Assembly (NCBI RefSeq): GCF_002869965.1
Contig: NZ_PEBS01000026.1
Span: 1-64,000, forward strand
Length of the DNA stretch: 64,000 nt
Direction of reading: 5' to 3'
DNA from: Janthinobacterium sp. ROICE36
GTDB taxonomy: Bacteria > Pseudomonadota > Gammaproteobacteria > Burkholderiales > Burkholderiaceae_D
Shown here: positions 1 through 9,460 of the stretch, one piece after another
How positions within the stretch are numbered: the first letter of the stretch is position 1
Layout: the number at the start of each line of letters is the position of its first letter
Translations under genes and position numbers: made by a program
The notes under the pieces: generated by a model
The model's input: only the letters and a program-made list of their open reading frames with translations
The model's database searches: none
Told to the model about the DNA's origin: nothing

Positions 1-56
1 TCAAGCTCACCGCGCGTCAGGGCGGAGAGATCGGGAGGGGTACGTTTTTTTGCCAT
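1..56 (-). CDS. 5' end of an unidentified gene (partial)
   Basis: An ATG at 54-56 on the minus strand opens a frame that runs off the window edge after 18 codons, beginning MAKKRTPPDLSALTRGEL. It is on the same strand as the phospholipase effector gene and begins 94 bp downstream of that gene's stop. There is no signal peptide in the visible part. The style resembles the N-terminus of some IS66-type transposases, but 18 residues cannot settle identity. It could also be a short chance frame. Confidence 0.35.
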   Translation of the reverse strand, partial: MAKKRTPPDLSALTRGEL

Positions 57-150
57 GACAGCATGATGAGCCGGTTTGAAAAGGTTTACAACTGTTTTTT
101 GAAACACTGCTCATGCTGAACAGTTACGAAATTTTTATACTTTTTCATGC

Positions 151-2205
151 TCAACCCAAACGTAACGTTGAACTACGGTTATCTTCCAAGGGAAGCAAAA
201 ATCCGGTCATTTTCTTGTGGTCCGCACTTGCAGAATCCGATTTTTTCCTGCCGCGATTTTCTCCCATCAATTCAACCCATTTCCCGAACGCCGACACAAT
301 CTCCGCCTTCGTCCCGCCCCCGCCATCGACCAATCCCCCGCTATGCATGCGCCACACCCGCTTGCGCAAATCGCGGGCCACGCGGTAGTCGATGGTGGCG
401 AGATTGATTTCGCTGTCGACGGCCATGCTGCGCTGGTTCAGGTTGGCGCTGCCCAGCGTCATGAACACGTCGTCGACCAGCATCAATTTGGAATGGATGT
501 AGATTTCACGGTAGCGCCAGCGGTCATTGTCAAACGCGCTGACATTGAGCATGGCCACCGATACCTTCAGCCCGAATTCGCTTTCGAGCGTCATCACGTC
601 GGGTTTCTTGATGCCGTTGGAATGCTGCACCACGTCGGGCAACTTGACTTCCGCCTCGGTGGAAATGCCGAATCCTGCCCTGACACGCCGGGTTTTCGGT
701 CGCTTGTTGTAGTCGTCGATCATGGTGTTTTGCCCCGTCATGCCAGCGTGCTGTCCCAGCGCCGCCAGCGTGTCATGGGTGCGCGGCACCATCTGCGCCC
801 GTTCGGGCACCGGGATGACGATGAACACGTGCATGACCGGCATATCTTCAAGACTCTTGCCCGCCTTGACACTGCCGGCCTTCCAGGCGGCGACCACCTT
901 CTTGCGCTCGGCCAGCAAGTGCCGGGCCCATTCTTCATACTGGAAATACTGGTTTTCCACATACAGGTAGCCGGCCGCCAGGCTGGCCTGGGTCACCGCG
1001 CGAAAATAGGTTTCCTTGATCGTCTTGTCTTGCTCCTCGGGCTGCGTCAGCACGATCTGCACGGTGGAGTCGTCCGGCCCGGCCTCGTGCAACAGCTGGG
1101 CCGGCGGGTTTTTACATGAGGAATACCAACTCACGCATTCCCCGGCGGCTTGATGCGTGCGGTCGTCGACCGCGCGGTCCCATGCCTTCACGAAATTGTT
1201 GTACAGCGCGATCAATGCCTTGCCACCGTCGATGCGGCAGGCATAATCCTGGTACGGTTTCAGCGTGGCGAACCCGCCGTCCGCGGCCATTCCCTGCAAA
1301 CACTCGCGCCGCTCGTTGGCACCGCCCTGTTCGCGGCGCGTGTCGTCAAGCAGATGGGCCGTCGTGTCCCAATAATCGCTCACCGAGTTCAGGCCCATCA
1401 CGTAACCGACGGCCTTGGCACCCTTTTCGTGGGCGAAATCGATCAGGACCGGCTTCTGGTGATGCGTGCCCAGGTATTGCATGCCGGGCTTTTCAATTTC
1501 CCCCATCGTCAAGCCGTGCGGCTGGTTGATTTCGGTCGCGATGCTCTTGCTGATCGCGGCGCTGTCGCCGTGCCGCAAGCGAACCTCTAGGCCCTCCAAC
1601 AAGCCATGGAACGCGGCCGCATACCAGCTGTGGCAATATTCTTCACGCGCCAGCATCGGGATATCCTCGGGCCGGACGATATCGCCCCTGAAAGCACTGC
1701 TTAAAACAAGTTTTTTCCTGACTGCCTCCTGCAACATCGCCAGGCTGGCTCTGGCGCTAATGTCGTCGGCGCGCTGTCCACCGGTTTTCCATGGCGAGGT
1801 ACCGTGCGAATAGCCCGGCATAGTGCGCGCTATCGGCGAGCCGATCCGGTCATACCAGATCAGCAGGCGCACCCTGACGTAACGTCGCGTGGCGGCGATC
1901 AGCAAGTCGCCAAACGTTTCGCCCCGCGGCCAGGTGGCGCTGTTGCCGCGCACCAGTTCCATGCCCGGGTCGAAACCCCAGCAGCACAGGTCAATGGACT
2001 TTTTAGCCTTGGCGATCTCGGCGGCGATGTCGGCGAACCCTTCCTGTCCGCAAATGAACAGCGTCAGCTTGTTGTTATGCGTAATCGGATGCGTGGCCTT
2101 GCCCTTCAGGTTGCGGTTTTCCAGCAGCCACTGGAGCGAACTGACCGCAGTGCGTCCGACTTCGTCGATATGGGTGGTTTCGATGCGGCCGCTCGATTCC
2201 GGCAT
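151..2205 (-). CDS. Tle5-type phospholipase D effector (type VI secretion)
   Basis: The 684-residue protein carries two phospholipase D HKD motifs. The first is H249-x-K251-x4-D256 (in THHQKPVLID) and the second is H571-x-K573-x4-D578 (in IHSKLMLVDD), the latter followed by GSANLNQRS as in the PLD superfamily. No signal peptide is seen. Two-HKD proteins of this size encoded directly behind vgrG are the Tle5 family, delivered by T6SS into the periplasm of target cells where they cleave phospholipids such as phosphatidylethanolamine. Its start lies 25 bp after the vgrG stop, with GGGAG upstream of the ATG, so the two genes form one transcription unit. Catalytic residues look intact. Effector status is inferred from family and context. 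No immunity gene is recognisable in the window. Confidence 0.85.
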   Translation of the reverse strand: MPESSGRIETTHIDEVGRTAVSSLQWLLENRNLKGKATHPITHNNKLTLFICGQEGFADIAAEIAKAKKSIDLCCWGFDPGMELVRGNSATWPRGETFGDLLIAATRRYVRVRLLIWYDRIGSPIARTMPGYSHGTSPWKTGGQRADDISARASLAMLQEAVRKKLVLSSAFRGDIVRPEDIPMLAREEYCHSWYAAAFHGLLEGLEVRLRHGDSAAISKSIATEINQPHGLTMGEIEKPGMQYLGTHHQKPVLIDFAHEKGAKAVGYVMGLNSVSDYWDTTAHLLDDTRREQGGANERRECLQGMAADGGFATLKPYQDYACRIDGGKALIALYNNFVKAWDRAVDDRTHQAAGECVSWYSSCKNPPAQLLHEAGPDDSTVQIVLTQPEEQDKTIKETYFRAVTQASLAAGYLYVENQYFQYEEWARHLLAERKKVVAAWKAGSVKAGKSLEDMPVMHVFIVIPVPERAQMVPRTHDTLAALGQHAGMTGQNTMIDDYNKRPKTRRVRAGFGISTEAEVKLPDVVQHSNGIKKPDVMTLESEFGLKVSVAMLNVSAFDNDRWRYREIYIHSKLMLVDDVFMTLGSANLNQRSMAVDSEINLATIDYRVARDLRKRVWRMHSGGLVDGGGGTKAEIVSAFGKWVELMGENRGRKKSDSASADHKKMTGFLLPLEDNRSSTLRLG

Positions 2206-2230
2206 GATGCTCTCCCGTCAGTGTCGTGAA

Positions 2231-5005
2231 TCATTGAACCCCGCGGCCATCGGCGGTGTCGTCGAATGCGCGCAAGCCGCAGTTCGACAGCTTGTGCTCG
2301 CCGTCCGGCGCCGCGTTCGGGTCGAAGCGTGCGCTCGCTTGCAATGAAAACTCTTCGCCATTGCCAAGGACGACACGGTAGCGCGGCGTGCCGTCCTGGT
2401 GCGCGATCAGGATGCGGCCGAATTCGTCGGTCAGGCCTTGCTCGACTTCGGCCTCGCCGTTGTACAGCGTGTACGGCACATTGGCGTACTGGCCGCCATC
2501 CGCATGGGCCTGTATCGTATGCTGCAATTGCCCCGCGACCGGCGCGATGGGCGGTTCCAGCTCCGGTTGCGGCCGGTTCTTGGGCGCCAGCGTTTCCAGG
2601 TTGCCATGAAACAAGGTCGGCGACGCGGTAAAAAACTGTACCTTGTCGCTAATTTCAAGCATGCAATTGGCGCCATGCAGACGCACGCCTTTGCGGCCGC
2701 GAATATTCACCCAGTCGCCCTGACTGATCAATTCCAGCACCTTGTTGGCGACGATATCGACCGCATCGGTTTGCGCCGCGATCTGCACCGGGCCAGCTGC
2801 GGCGATCAGTTTCATGCCAGCCTTGTGGACGAACAGGCGCAGCGCTGCGCCGATGCTGGCGAACAGGCCACCTCCGGCCGCCAGCGACAGGTCGCACCCG
2901 GTCGTCAGCGCCGTGTGCTCGGCGCTGGCGATGTGCGTCGATTGCGCGCTCGTCGTTTCGATACCGGCCGGACTGGCCAGCACCAGATGCGGCTTGGATA
3001 ATTCGGGAAAGGCGTTTTCTCCATTGCCGGCATCGCCCTTGATCCCGGCATGCTGGGCTTTCAGCACATCGGCGGCGGCGCCCTGCTGGGCGGCGCTTTC
3101 TTGCGCGCCGTAATGCTGCGCCAGGGCGGCAAGCGCCTTGTGCCGCTCAGCAGCCTCGGCCAAGCGGCGCAAGGTTTCATCCATGCTCTTGATATGCGAG
3201 GCGGCGCCAGGGCGCGCTTCGGTGGTCAGCAACATGCCGCGGCCGGCGCGCGCCACGCCCCAGGCGTCTGACGCCAGTTCCCAGCCCTCGCCACGCGCAT
3301 CCTTGCGCCCGTTGGCGTCTTCGATGCGGCTGATGCAGCCGAGCGACAATTGGCTGTGCTGATGATCGCTTTTCAGTTGCGCCTGGATGTGCTGGTGCGT
3401 ATCGTCAAGTACCAACTGGTTGCCGCGCACGCCGTAGCCGCCGCCAGGCATCAGCTCGGCGCTGCGCCAGCCGCCCAGCATGCGTTGCCCCGGCAAATTC
3501 CACGGCGGCGCATGCTTGCCGTTGTACACCGCGCCGACAATGACGGGACGGTCGATATTACCGTCGAGAAACTGGATCAGCACTTCCTGGCCGATGCGCG
3601 GCAACGCGATCTGGCCGAACGCCTGGCCCGCCCATGGCGTCATGACCCTGATCCATGGCGAACTGCCCGCGTCGAACTTGCCCAGCCGGTCCCAGTGAAA
3701 TTGCACCTTCACCCGGCCCAGCGCGTCGGTATGGATGGTTTCGCCTGCCGGCCCGGTGACAATCGCCGTCTGCACGCCGGGCAAGGCACAAGGCGTGCTG
3801 TTGAACTGCCGCCCCGGATACCAGCGGATGCTCTTGCGGATGCAGCGAAAACGGTTTTCATAATGCGACTTCGCACCCGTCCCTGCCTAGTAATTGTTGC
3901 TGGCGAGATGATCGACCGACAGGATCAGGTATTCGCGCGAGCCGATGTCCGGGCGCGCCGCTTCACCTCTGGCCGGCATGGCTTGCTTGCCGCTGAAGTG
4001 GCCGCCCAGCGTGAAACTGCGCCCGGCCTGGGCGCAGCGGTGATTGCCGCCAGCTTCGAAGGTTTGCGCCTGGCAGTTATGCTCCTCCAGGCGGCGTTGC
4101 GCCAGCGCTTCGCCGGCGCCCTTGTCGGCATAGCCATAGCCGGTGTTTTGATACAGTTCATGGGCAAACACGTCGCCCTGCTGGTGTAGCGCATAGCCAC
4201 TGGCGCGACTGGCATACGGCTGCTTGTAGTTGAAGCTGGCCAGCGTGAGCGCGCCTGACGCGATCTTCCGTATTGCCTGCCAATCGCGTATGCCGTCGTC
4301 CTCCAGCGAGCCCGCGCCGCTGCGAAACACCATCTCGTCGGCTACACTGGCATCGTGGTCGCTTGGATCGATGCTGTCGCTCAGCCAGGTATTGTCGCCC
4401 AAACAGAGCGTATGACCGTCGGCGCGATGTTCATACCAGTAATGGAGTCCCTGGTCTTCCCAGCGCCGGTGCAGATGGTTGTAATCGGTTTCATTATGCT
4501 GGTTGGCGCAGCTTAATATCGCTTTTTCCTCATGCAGCCGGTTTTGCCAGTCGCGCTGCACATAATGATCGAAGGTCGTTTCGCTGATGTCGATGACCGT
4601 GCGTTCGTGGAACGAGACGTTGTCCATGCGCAGCCTGGAAAACGCCAGCCAGGGTTGCAGCACCATCTGGTAGAACGCGAAACCGCCATCGCTGCGCAAC
4701 AAGCGAAATTCGCCGACATAACCATTAAAATGGCGCAAGCTGCCGTCATCGCGCACCATCGAAATCGTGACCATGCGTCCCATCATCGCGGTCAGGGGAA
4801 CGTGGAGATTATCAGACAGCAGTTCGGCGTCGAAGCGGAAGTCGCGTGACATTTCCTCGTGTGCCCGCAAGCTGTTGACCAGCAGCGCAGTATCGGGCGG
4901 ACCATCGTCGCGCGGAAAATCCATGCGCAGCAAGCGGCTGTCCTGGACTCGCCAGCTCGCTCCGAAAAGGCGCGCCAGATCGGCTGCCTGCTTGCCATCA
5001 TCCAT
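2231..5005 (-). pseudogene. vgrG: vgrG, T6SS spike protein, interrupted by one in-frame amber codon
   Basis: Start ATG at 5003-5005 has GGAGG five bases upstream; a longer frame upstream would run through a terminator and is not used. Codons 1-372 encode the gp27-like N-terminal half, ending LASNNY. Codon 373 is TAG (3887-3889). The same frame continues without any shift: AGTGAKSHYENRFRC, then the gp5-like OB-fold (GRVKVQFHWDR), the DUF2345 beta-helix region, and a C-terminal extension (about residues 830-924) that looks like the transthyretin-like adaptor domains of some VgrGs. Read through, the protein is 924 residues, a normal length. A CAG-to-TAG change would explain the stop. VgrG trimers form the tip of the T6SS tube and carry the effector, here the adjacent Tle5 protein. 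As written, no full-length spike is made unless the codon is suppressed. Confidence 0.9.
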
Positions 5006-5094
5006 ATTGCCTCCTTCGGACTTGCTCCCCTGGCCCATGCTAACCATGGCGGACGCTGGCATGTTGATGGAACTCAAAATAGTTTGCCATACGC

Positions 5095-5131
5095 AAAAAA
5101 GCCGCATCGGCCCTGGGGCAGATGCGGCTTT
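5095..5131 (-). terminator. Rho-independent terminator after the S46 peptidase gene
   Basis: GCCGCATC (5101-5108) pairs with GATGCGGC (5121-5128), extended by A/T pairs. On the minus strand the stem is followed by TTTTTT. It lies 27-63 bp past the stop of the S46 peptidase gene and before the vgrG start, so it separates the two units. Confidence 0.85.
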
Positions 5132-5157
5132 GCGCTGGCGCAAGCTGAAGTTAAAGA

Positions 5158-7305
5158 TTACTTCTTGGCAGCCTTCGGATACTTGATCGTCATTTCCTTG
5201 AGCAAGTTATCCGCGTGGTCCACTTCCTGCATCACCCACAGCATGTAGCGGATGTCGAGGTGGATGGCGCGCGTGATGGCCGTGTCGAAGTACCAGTCCT
5301 TGGTGATCGATTCATACGTCGAATCGAAGTTCAGACCGATCAGCTCGCCGCGCTTGTTCATCACGGCCGAGCCGGAATTGCCGCCTGTCGTGTCGGCGCT
5401 GGTCAGGAAGTTGACGGGCACCGTGCCCAGCACGGGGTCGCGGAACTGGCCGTAGCGTTTTTCCTTGACGGCGTCGAGCAGCGCTTGCGGCGCTTCGAAC
5501 GGGGCCTTGCCCGTGACTTTCTCGACGATCCCTTCCACGGTCGTAAACGGGCCCTTGGTGATGCCGTCGCGCGGCGAGTACGGAGATACCGTGCCGTACG
5601 TGACGCGCAGGGTCGAGTTGGCGTCAGGATACACCGGCTTGCCTTGTGTTTTCTTCCAGGCAATCACGGCTTGCATGTATTGCGGAATCACGCGCTCCAG
5701 GTTGCCGTCGATTTCCTTGCGGCGCTCTTCCAGCGCCGCCTCGACCACGTGCAGCTTGATGGCCAGCTGCATGAAGGCGTCGTCGGACCTTGCAACAGCA
5801 GCCTGGTCCTTTTCCAGCCAGGCCAGGCGCTTGGCCGTGTCAGCCAGTTGCGTCTGCTGGTACAGGGCCGCTACGGCGTCTGTCGCCGGCAACAGCGCGT
5901 CCAGACCTTGCGGATGGCTCTTCGCCGCCAGCTGGGCGTAACGCTTCAGGCACGCTGCAAAACGCGCCTGATCGACCTTGTTGACATACGACTGCTCCAG
6001 GCGGGCCAGACGGGCCTTGATGAAGGCCAGGTCACGCTGCTGGAAGCCCGATTCGCGCTCGGCGTCCGCTTTCTGGCGCTCCAGCGACAAACGGTAGATG
6101 GTGCGCGCGCTTTTCAGCAAGTCGCTATTGGTGGCCACCGACCAGGCGAACTCTTCTTCGCTCAAGGCCATGTCGCTGCCAATCGCCGCGTCCAGTTCGG
6201 CCAGCAAGGTGCTCGACACGTTCGGCTGCTTCGCATACCAGGCGCGGAACTCAGCATCCTGCACGTCCTTGATGGCGGCGATGTCCTTGCGGGCGAAACC
6301 GTCGAGCAAGCCCTGGGTTTTTTTCAGCACGTTGTTGATGCTTTTCACCACGCTGGCATAGCGCACGGCAGCGGCTGCATCGCCATTCGTGGCATCGGCC
6401 ATCACGGCCAGATCGGCTTGCAGTTCGGCTACTTTCAGAGGGAAAGCCGTATCGCGCGCGAAGCGGATTTCCGCCGGCAGCTTGTAGCGGCTGGTGCGGC
6501 CGGGATAGCCCGCCAGCAAGATGCCGTCACCGGCTTTCAAGCCTTCGGCCGAGACGACCAGGAAGTCCTTCGATTTGTACGGCACGTTATCGGGCGACGG
6601 GTCGGCCGGACGGCCATCCTTGCCCACGTAGGCGCGCAGGAACGAGTAGTCGCCCGTGTGGCGCGGCCATTCGTAGTTGTCGATGTCGCCGCCGAAGTTG
6701 CCGATCTTGTCCGATGGCGCGTACACCAGGCGCACGTCGCGTATCATCATCTGGCGGATGCGGTAGTACTCGAGGCCGCGGTGAAAGGCGGGCACGGAGC
6801 AGCGGTACATCTTGTCCGTTTCGCATTCGGCGATCAAGTCCTTGACGCGCTTTTCCACGGCTTCGTGGCGCGCGCGGCCGCTCATGTCGGCCGTCAAGCC
6901 TTTCAGCACGCGCTCGCTGACGTTCTCCACCTTGTCGGTCACATACACCAGGCTGTTCGGACCGCCCGGCAGCTCGCTAGCGCGCGTCTTGGCCAGGAAG
7001 CCGTTGGTGATGTAATTATGTTCCGGGGTGGAATTGCGCTGCACGGCGCCATACGCGCAATGGTGGTTCGTCACCACCAGGCCCGCGTCGGAAACAAAAG
7101 CGGCCGAGCAGCCGCCCAGCGACACGATGGCGCTCATCGGGTGTTTACTCAAGTCGGCCAGTGTTTCCGCAGGTATTTCAATGCCGACCCGTTTCAGTTC
7201 GGCTTTCAGCTGTGGCAGTTGGTGTGGTTGCCACTGCCCTTCGTCGGCGTGTGCGCCGGCGAACGCGCCCAGTAAGGCGACTGGTAAAACGATTCTTTTG
7301 AACAA
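5158..7305 (-). CDS. S46 family serine peptidase (DPP7/DPP11-type dipeptidyl-peptidase)
   Basis: S46 enzymes remove dipeptides from peptide N-termini in the periplasm. The sequence shows GGCSAAFVSDAGLVVTNHHC with the catalytic His region near residue 81, the conserved GGDIDNYEWPRHTGDYSF block containing the catalytic Asp region, and the nucleophile Ser644 in GGNSGSA, all intact. I prefer a TTG start at 7303-7305: GGAGGG sits seven bases upstream and the product then begins MFKRIVLPVALLGAFAGAHA, a clean signal peptide. An ATG at 7318-7320 would overlap that ribosome binding site. The resulting 715 residues match the family. Whether it prefers hydrophobic (DPP7) or acidic (DPP11) P1 residues cannot be told here. 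Confidence 0.9.
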   Translation of the reverse strand: MFKRIVLPVALLGAFAGAHADEGQWQPHQLPQLKAELKRVGIEIPAETLADLSKHPMSAIVSLGGCSAAFVSDAGLVVTNHHCAYGAVQRNSTPEHNYITNGFLAKTRASELPGGPNSLVYVTDKVENVSERVLKGLTADMSGRARHEAVEKRVKDLIAECETDKMYRCSVPAFHRGLEYYRIRQMMIRDVRLVYAPSDKIGNFGGDIDNYEWPRHTGDYSFLRAYVGKDGRPADPSPDNVPYKSKDFLVVSAEGLKAGDGILLAGYPGRTSRYKLPAEIRFARDTAFPLKVAELQADLAVMADATNGDAAAAVRYASVVKSINNVLKKTQGLLDGFARKDIAAIKDVQDAEFRAWYAKQPNVSSTLLAELDAAIGSDMALSEEEFAWSVATNSDLLKSARTIYRLSLERQKADAERESGFQQRDLAFIKARLARLEQSYVNKVDQARFAACLKRYAQLAAKSHPQGLDALLPATDAVAALYQQTQLADTAKRLAWLEKDQAAVARSDDAFMQLAIKLHVVEAALEERRKEIDGNLERVIPQYMQAVIAWKKTQGKPVYPDANSTLRVTYGTVSPYSPRDGITKGPFTTVEGIVEKVTGKAPFEAPQALLDAVKEKRYGQFRDPVLGTVPVNFLTSADTTGGNSGSAVMNKRGELIGLNFDSTYESITKDWYFDTAITRAIHLDIRYMLWVMQEVDHADNLLKEMTIKYPKAAKK

Positions 7306-7392
7306 GATATGTCCCTCCATAAATAGCAGGCGAAAGTATAGCCTGTCACAGGGACCTGAGTCGGCAAAAATTAACCCATTGCAATTTCTGTA

Positions 7393-9034
7393 TCAGGCGG
7401 CCGGCCGCCCCGCCCCCGACAAGGGAATCTGCAGGGACAAACGGCAACCGGCGCCCGACGCCGGCATGCCCACCTCGAAATGGCCGCCCAGCGCCGTCAC
7501 CCGCTCGGCAATGCCGATCAGGCCGAAGCACTGCTTTTTGCGCTGCTGCTGTGGCGCAATGCCGATGCCGTTGTCGCTGATGGCCACGTACACGGCGCAG
7601 GCATCCGAACTGAGCTCGATCTCGACCAGGCTGGCCTGGGCATGGCGCATGGCGCATGACGTTGCTGAGCGCTTCCTGCACGATGCGGAACAGCACGATC
7701 TCGACCTGGCTGCCAATGGTGGCAAACAGGGCCTCGTCGCGTATCAGCAGGCGGCAAGCGACGCCGCTGCGCTTGCGGAAGTCACCCACCTGCCATTCGA
7801 TGGCGGCCTGCAAGCCCAGGTCCAGCGCCATCGGGCGCAACTCGTTCATGATGCCGCGCACGCTCTTGATGGTGGTGTCGACATTGCTGAGCACGGCGCC
7901 GACCCGGCGGTGCAGGCGCGGATGGGAACCTTCGGTGCGCGCGCTGAGCATGGAAATATCGATGCGCAGCGCCAACAGGTTTTGCCCCAGTTCATCGTGG
8001 ATATCGCGCGAGATGCGCTTGCGCTCGTCTTCCTTGGCCGTTTCCAGATGCAGCGCCAGCTGGCGTAGCTGCGCATGCGACTGGCGCAGGGCGCTATCCA
8101 TCAGCTTGCGTTCGGTAATGTCCGTGTGCGTCACCACCACGCGCAGCGGCCCTTCGCCCAGGAAACGGCTGATCCTGGCCTGCGACCAGCGCGGGCCTGA
8201 ACGCGTGGCAAATTCATACTCGAGCGCAAACGTGTCGGCAGTGCCGGCAATGACGGAGCGGATGCCGGCGGCCAGCTCGCGTCCGGAGCTGCGCTGCCAG
8301 CGCGGGTCCATCTCGCAAAACTCCAGGTACTGCAGCGGCGGCGGGTGCCCGACGAAGGCCACGCAAGCCTGGTTGGCGTGCACGACGCTGCCCGCCTGAT
8401 CCAGCACCAGCACCCGGTCCGCCAGCGAATCGATGGTGGCGTGAAAGAAGCGCTCGGCATCGCGCAAGGCTTCCTGCGCCCGCTCGCGCTGCTGTACTTC
8501 CAGTTGCAGATGTTGGTTGGCGCGCAGCAATTCGGCCGTGCGATCGATGACACGCTGGTCCAGCTCGCGGTGCAGTTCGCGCAAGTCCGCCTCGGCCAGC
8601 TTGCGCTCGGTGATATCGGAAAACACGCCGACAAAGTGGCTGATGGCGCCATGCTGGTTGCGCATGGGCGTGATCGACAGCGACGAGACGAAGCGCTGGC
8701 CATTCTTGCGCCGGTTCACCAGTTCGCCACACCAGCTGCCATTCTGGTGCAGGCTGCGCCACATGGCTTCATAGAAATGCGGCAAATGCGTGCCGCCGCC
8801 GAGGAAGGATGGATCGCGCCCGATGGCTTCCTCCGCCTGGTAGCCGGTGATGGTAGTAAAGGCGGGGTTGACGGAAATGATGCGGTTGCCACTGTCGGTC
8901 ACCAGCACGCCTTCGCGTATGCTGTTGATGATGACAAAGGCGCGCCGCAAGGCCGATACGCGCGCGTGCTCGTCGCCCAGATCCGTGACCAGCATGCGCA
9001 CCGTGGTGCTGGCCGCGTCGAACGGTTCGCTCAT
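7393..9034 (-). pseudogene. PAS-PAS NarL-type sensor histidine kinase, frameshifted in the ATPase domain
   Basis: From ATG 9032-9034 the product has a PAS domain (about residues 32-145), a coiled segment, a second PAS domain (192-310), and a HisKA_3 dimerisation box with phospho-acceptor H346 in SRDIHDELGQN. The ATPase domain begins normally (VQEALSNVMRHA) and then the frame shifts; the rest (ASLVEIELSSD, SDNGIGIA, GLIGIAERV) continues in another frame to a stop at 7393. The cause is a duplicated heptamer at 7642-7658: deleting one copy restores MRHAQASLVEIE. Unrepaired, the shifted frame reads on to 7346 with no G boxes, so the kinase should be inactive. No membrane segment is evident and no response regulator is adjacent. 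The start overlaps the stop of the upstream gene (ATGA). Confidence 0.85.
7642..7658. repeat. 7-bp tandem duplication causing the kinase frameshift
   Basis: ATGGCGC occurs at 7642-7648 and again at 7649-7655, followed by ATG at 7656. Read on the coding strand this is GCGCCAT twice. A single copy gives one continuous kinase reading frame, so the second copy is the lesion. Such short tandem duplications arise by replication slippage and can revert. Confidence 0.85.
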
Positions 9035-9332
9035 GGCGCGCCCGCGCCTGCTTTGCCGTCTGCCACGGCGCAGGAAATGCCGTTTTTCCGGGCAAAGAGG
9101 ATCATGTTGCGGATCTCTTTGCAGACCAGGCAATCGTCCTTGTGCTGCCAGAAAAACCATCCCAGGCACTCAGCCGATACATCGCTGCCAAGCGTTTTCG
9201 GAAACCGGCCCTGGTGCGCGCAATGCCGCTTTCCTGCGTCACGTTCACCAGGAAGGCACCGATGGCCGCCAGCGGGAAATCGATGGCGGCCACCTCATGC
9301 GCTGGAGCATTGCTGTGTTTGCTGCGTGTCAT
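9031..9332 (-). pseudogene. Small unknown protein gene with one-base frameshift, upstream of the kinase
   Basis: One frame from ATG 9330-9332 (or GTG at 9353) runs through IDFPLAAIGAFLVNV and YRLSAWDGF. A second frame then continues WQHKDDCLVCKEIRNMILF and KNGISCAVADG to a TGA overlapping the kinase ATG. The second frame has no start of its own before its middle. Both parts have GC-rich third positions typical of coding DNA here. Adding one base to the A5 run at 9152-9156 joins them into one protein of about 100 residues with a CxxC pair. I do not recognise the family. The overlap with the kinase suggests a functional partner such as a small sensor-associated protein, but that is inference. 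Confidence 0.5.
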
Positions 9333-9460
9333 CGTCGGCAAGAATGCAGCCACGGCACGTGCGCCAGGCTGGCGGATGAATAATCTTGCATTCTAGCACT
9401 CAAGATGCGCAGAAAAACACGAATTTGCTGCAGGTTTTTCGGCCCGCGCCGGCCTGCCGT

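Noticed and set aside
3785..3886. A frameshift between the two vgrG halves
   Set aside because: The distance between the halves is a multiple of three and the intervening codons translate as normal VgrG, so only a stop codon separates them.
5006..5143. N-terminal extension of VgrG from an upstream ATG
   Set aside because: The extension reads through the terminator hairpin of the S46 gene and has no VgrG-like sequence; GGAGG marks the ATG at 5003-5005.
5215..7275. Long plus-strand open frame (686 codons) opposite the S46 peptidase gene
   Set aside because: It mirrors the true gene, has His/Arg/Ala-rich composition and no ribosome binding site or motif.
7306..7320. Upstream ATG giving a 720-residue S46 peptidase
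   Set aside because: This ATG lies inside the GGAGGG ribosome binding site of the TTG start, and it would put charged residues before a clean signal peptide.
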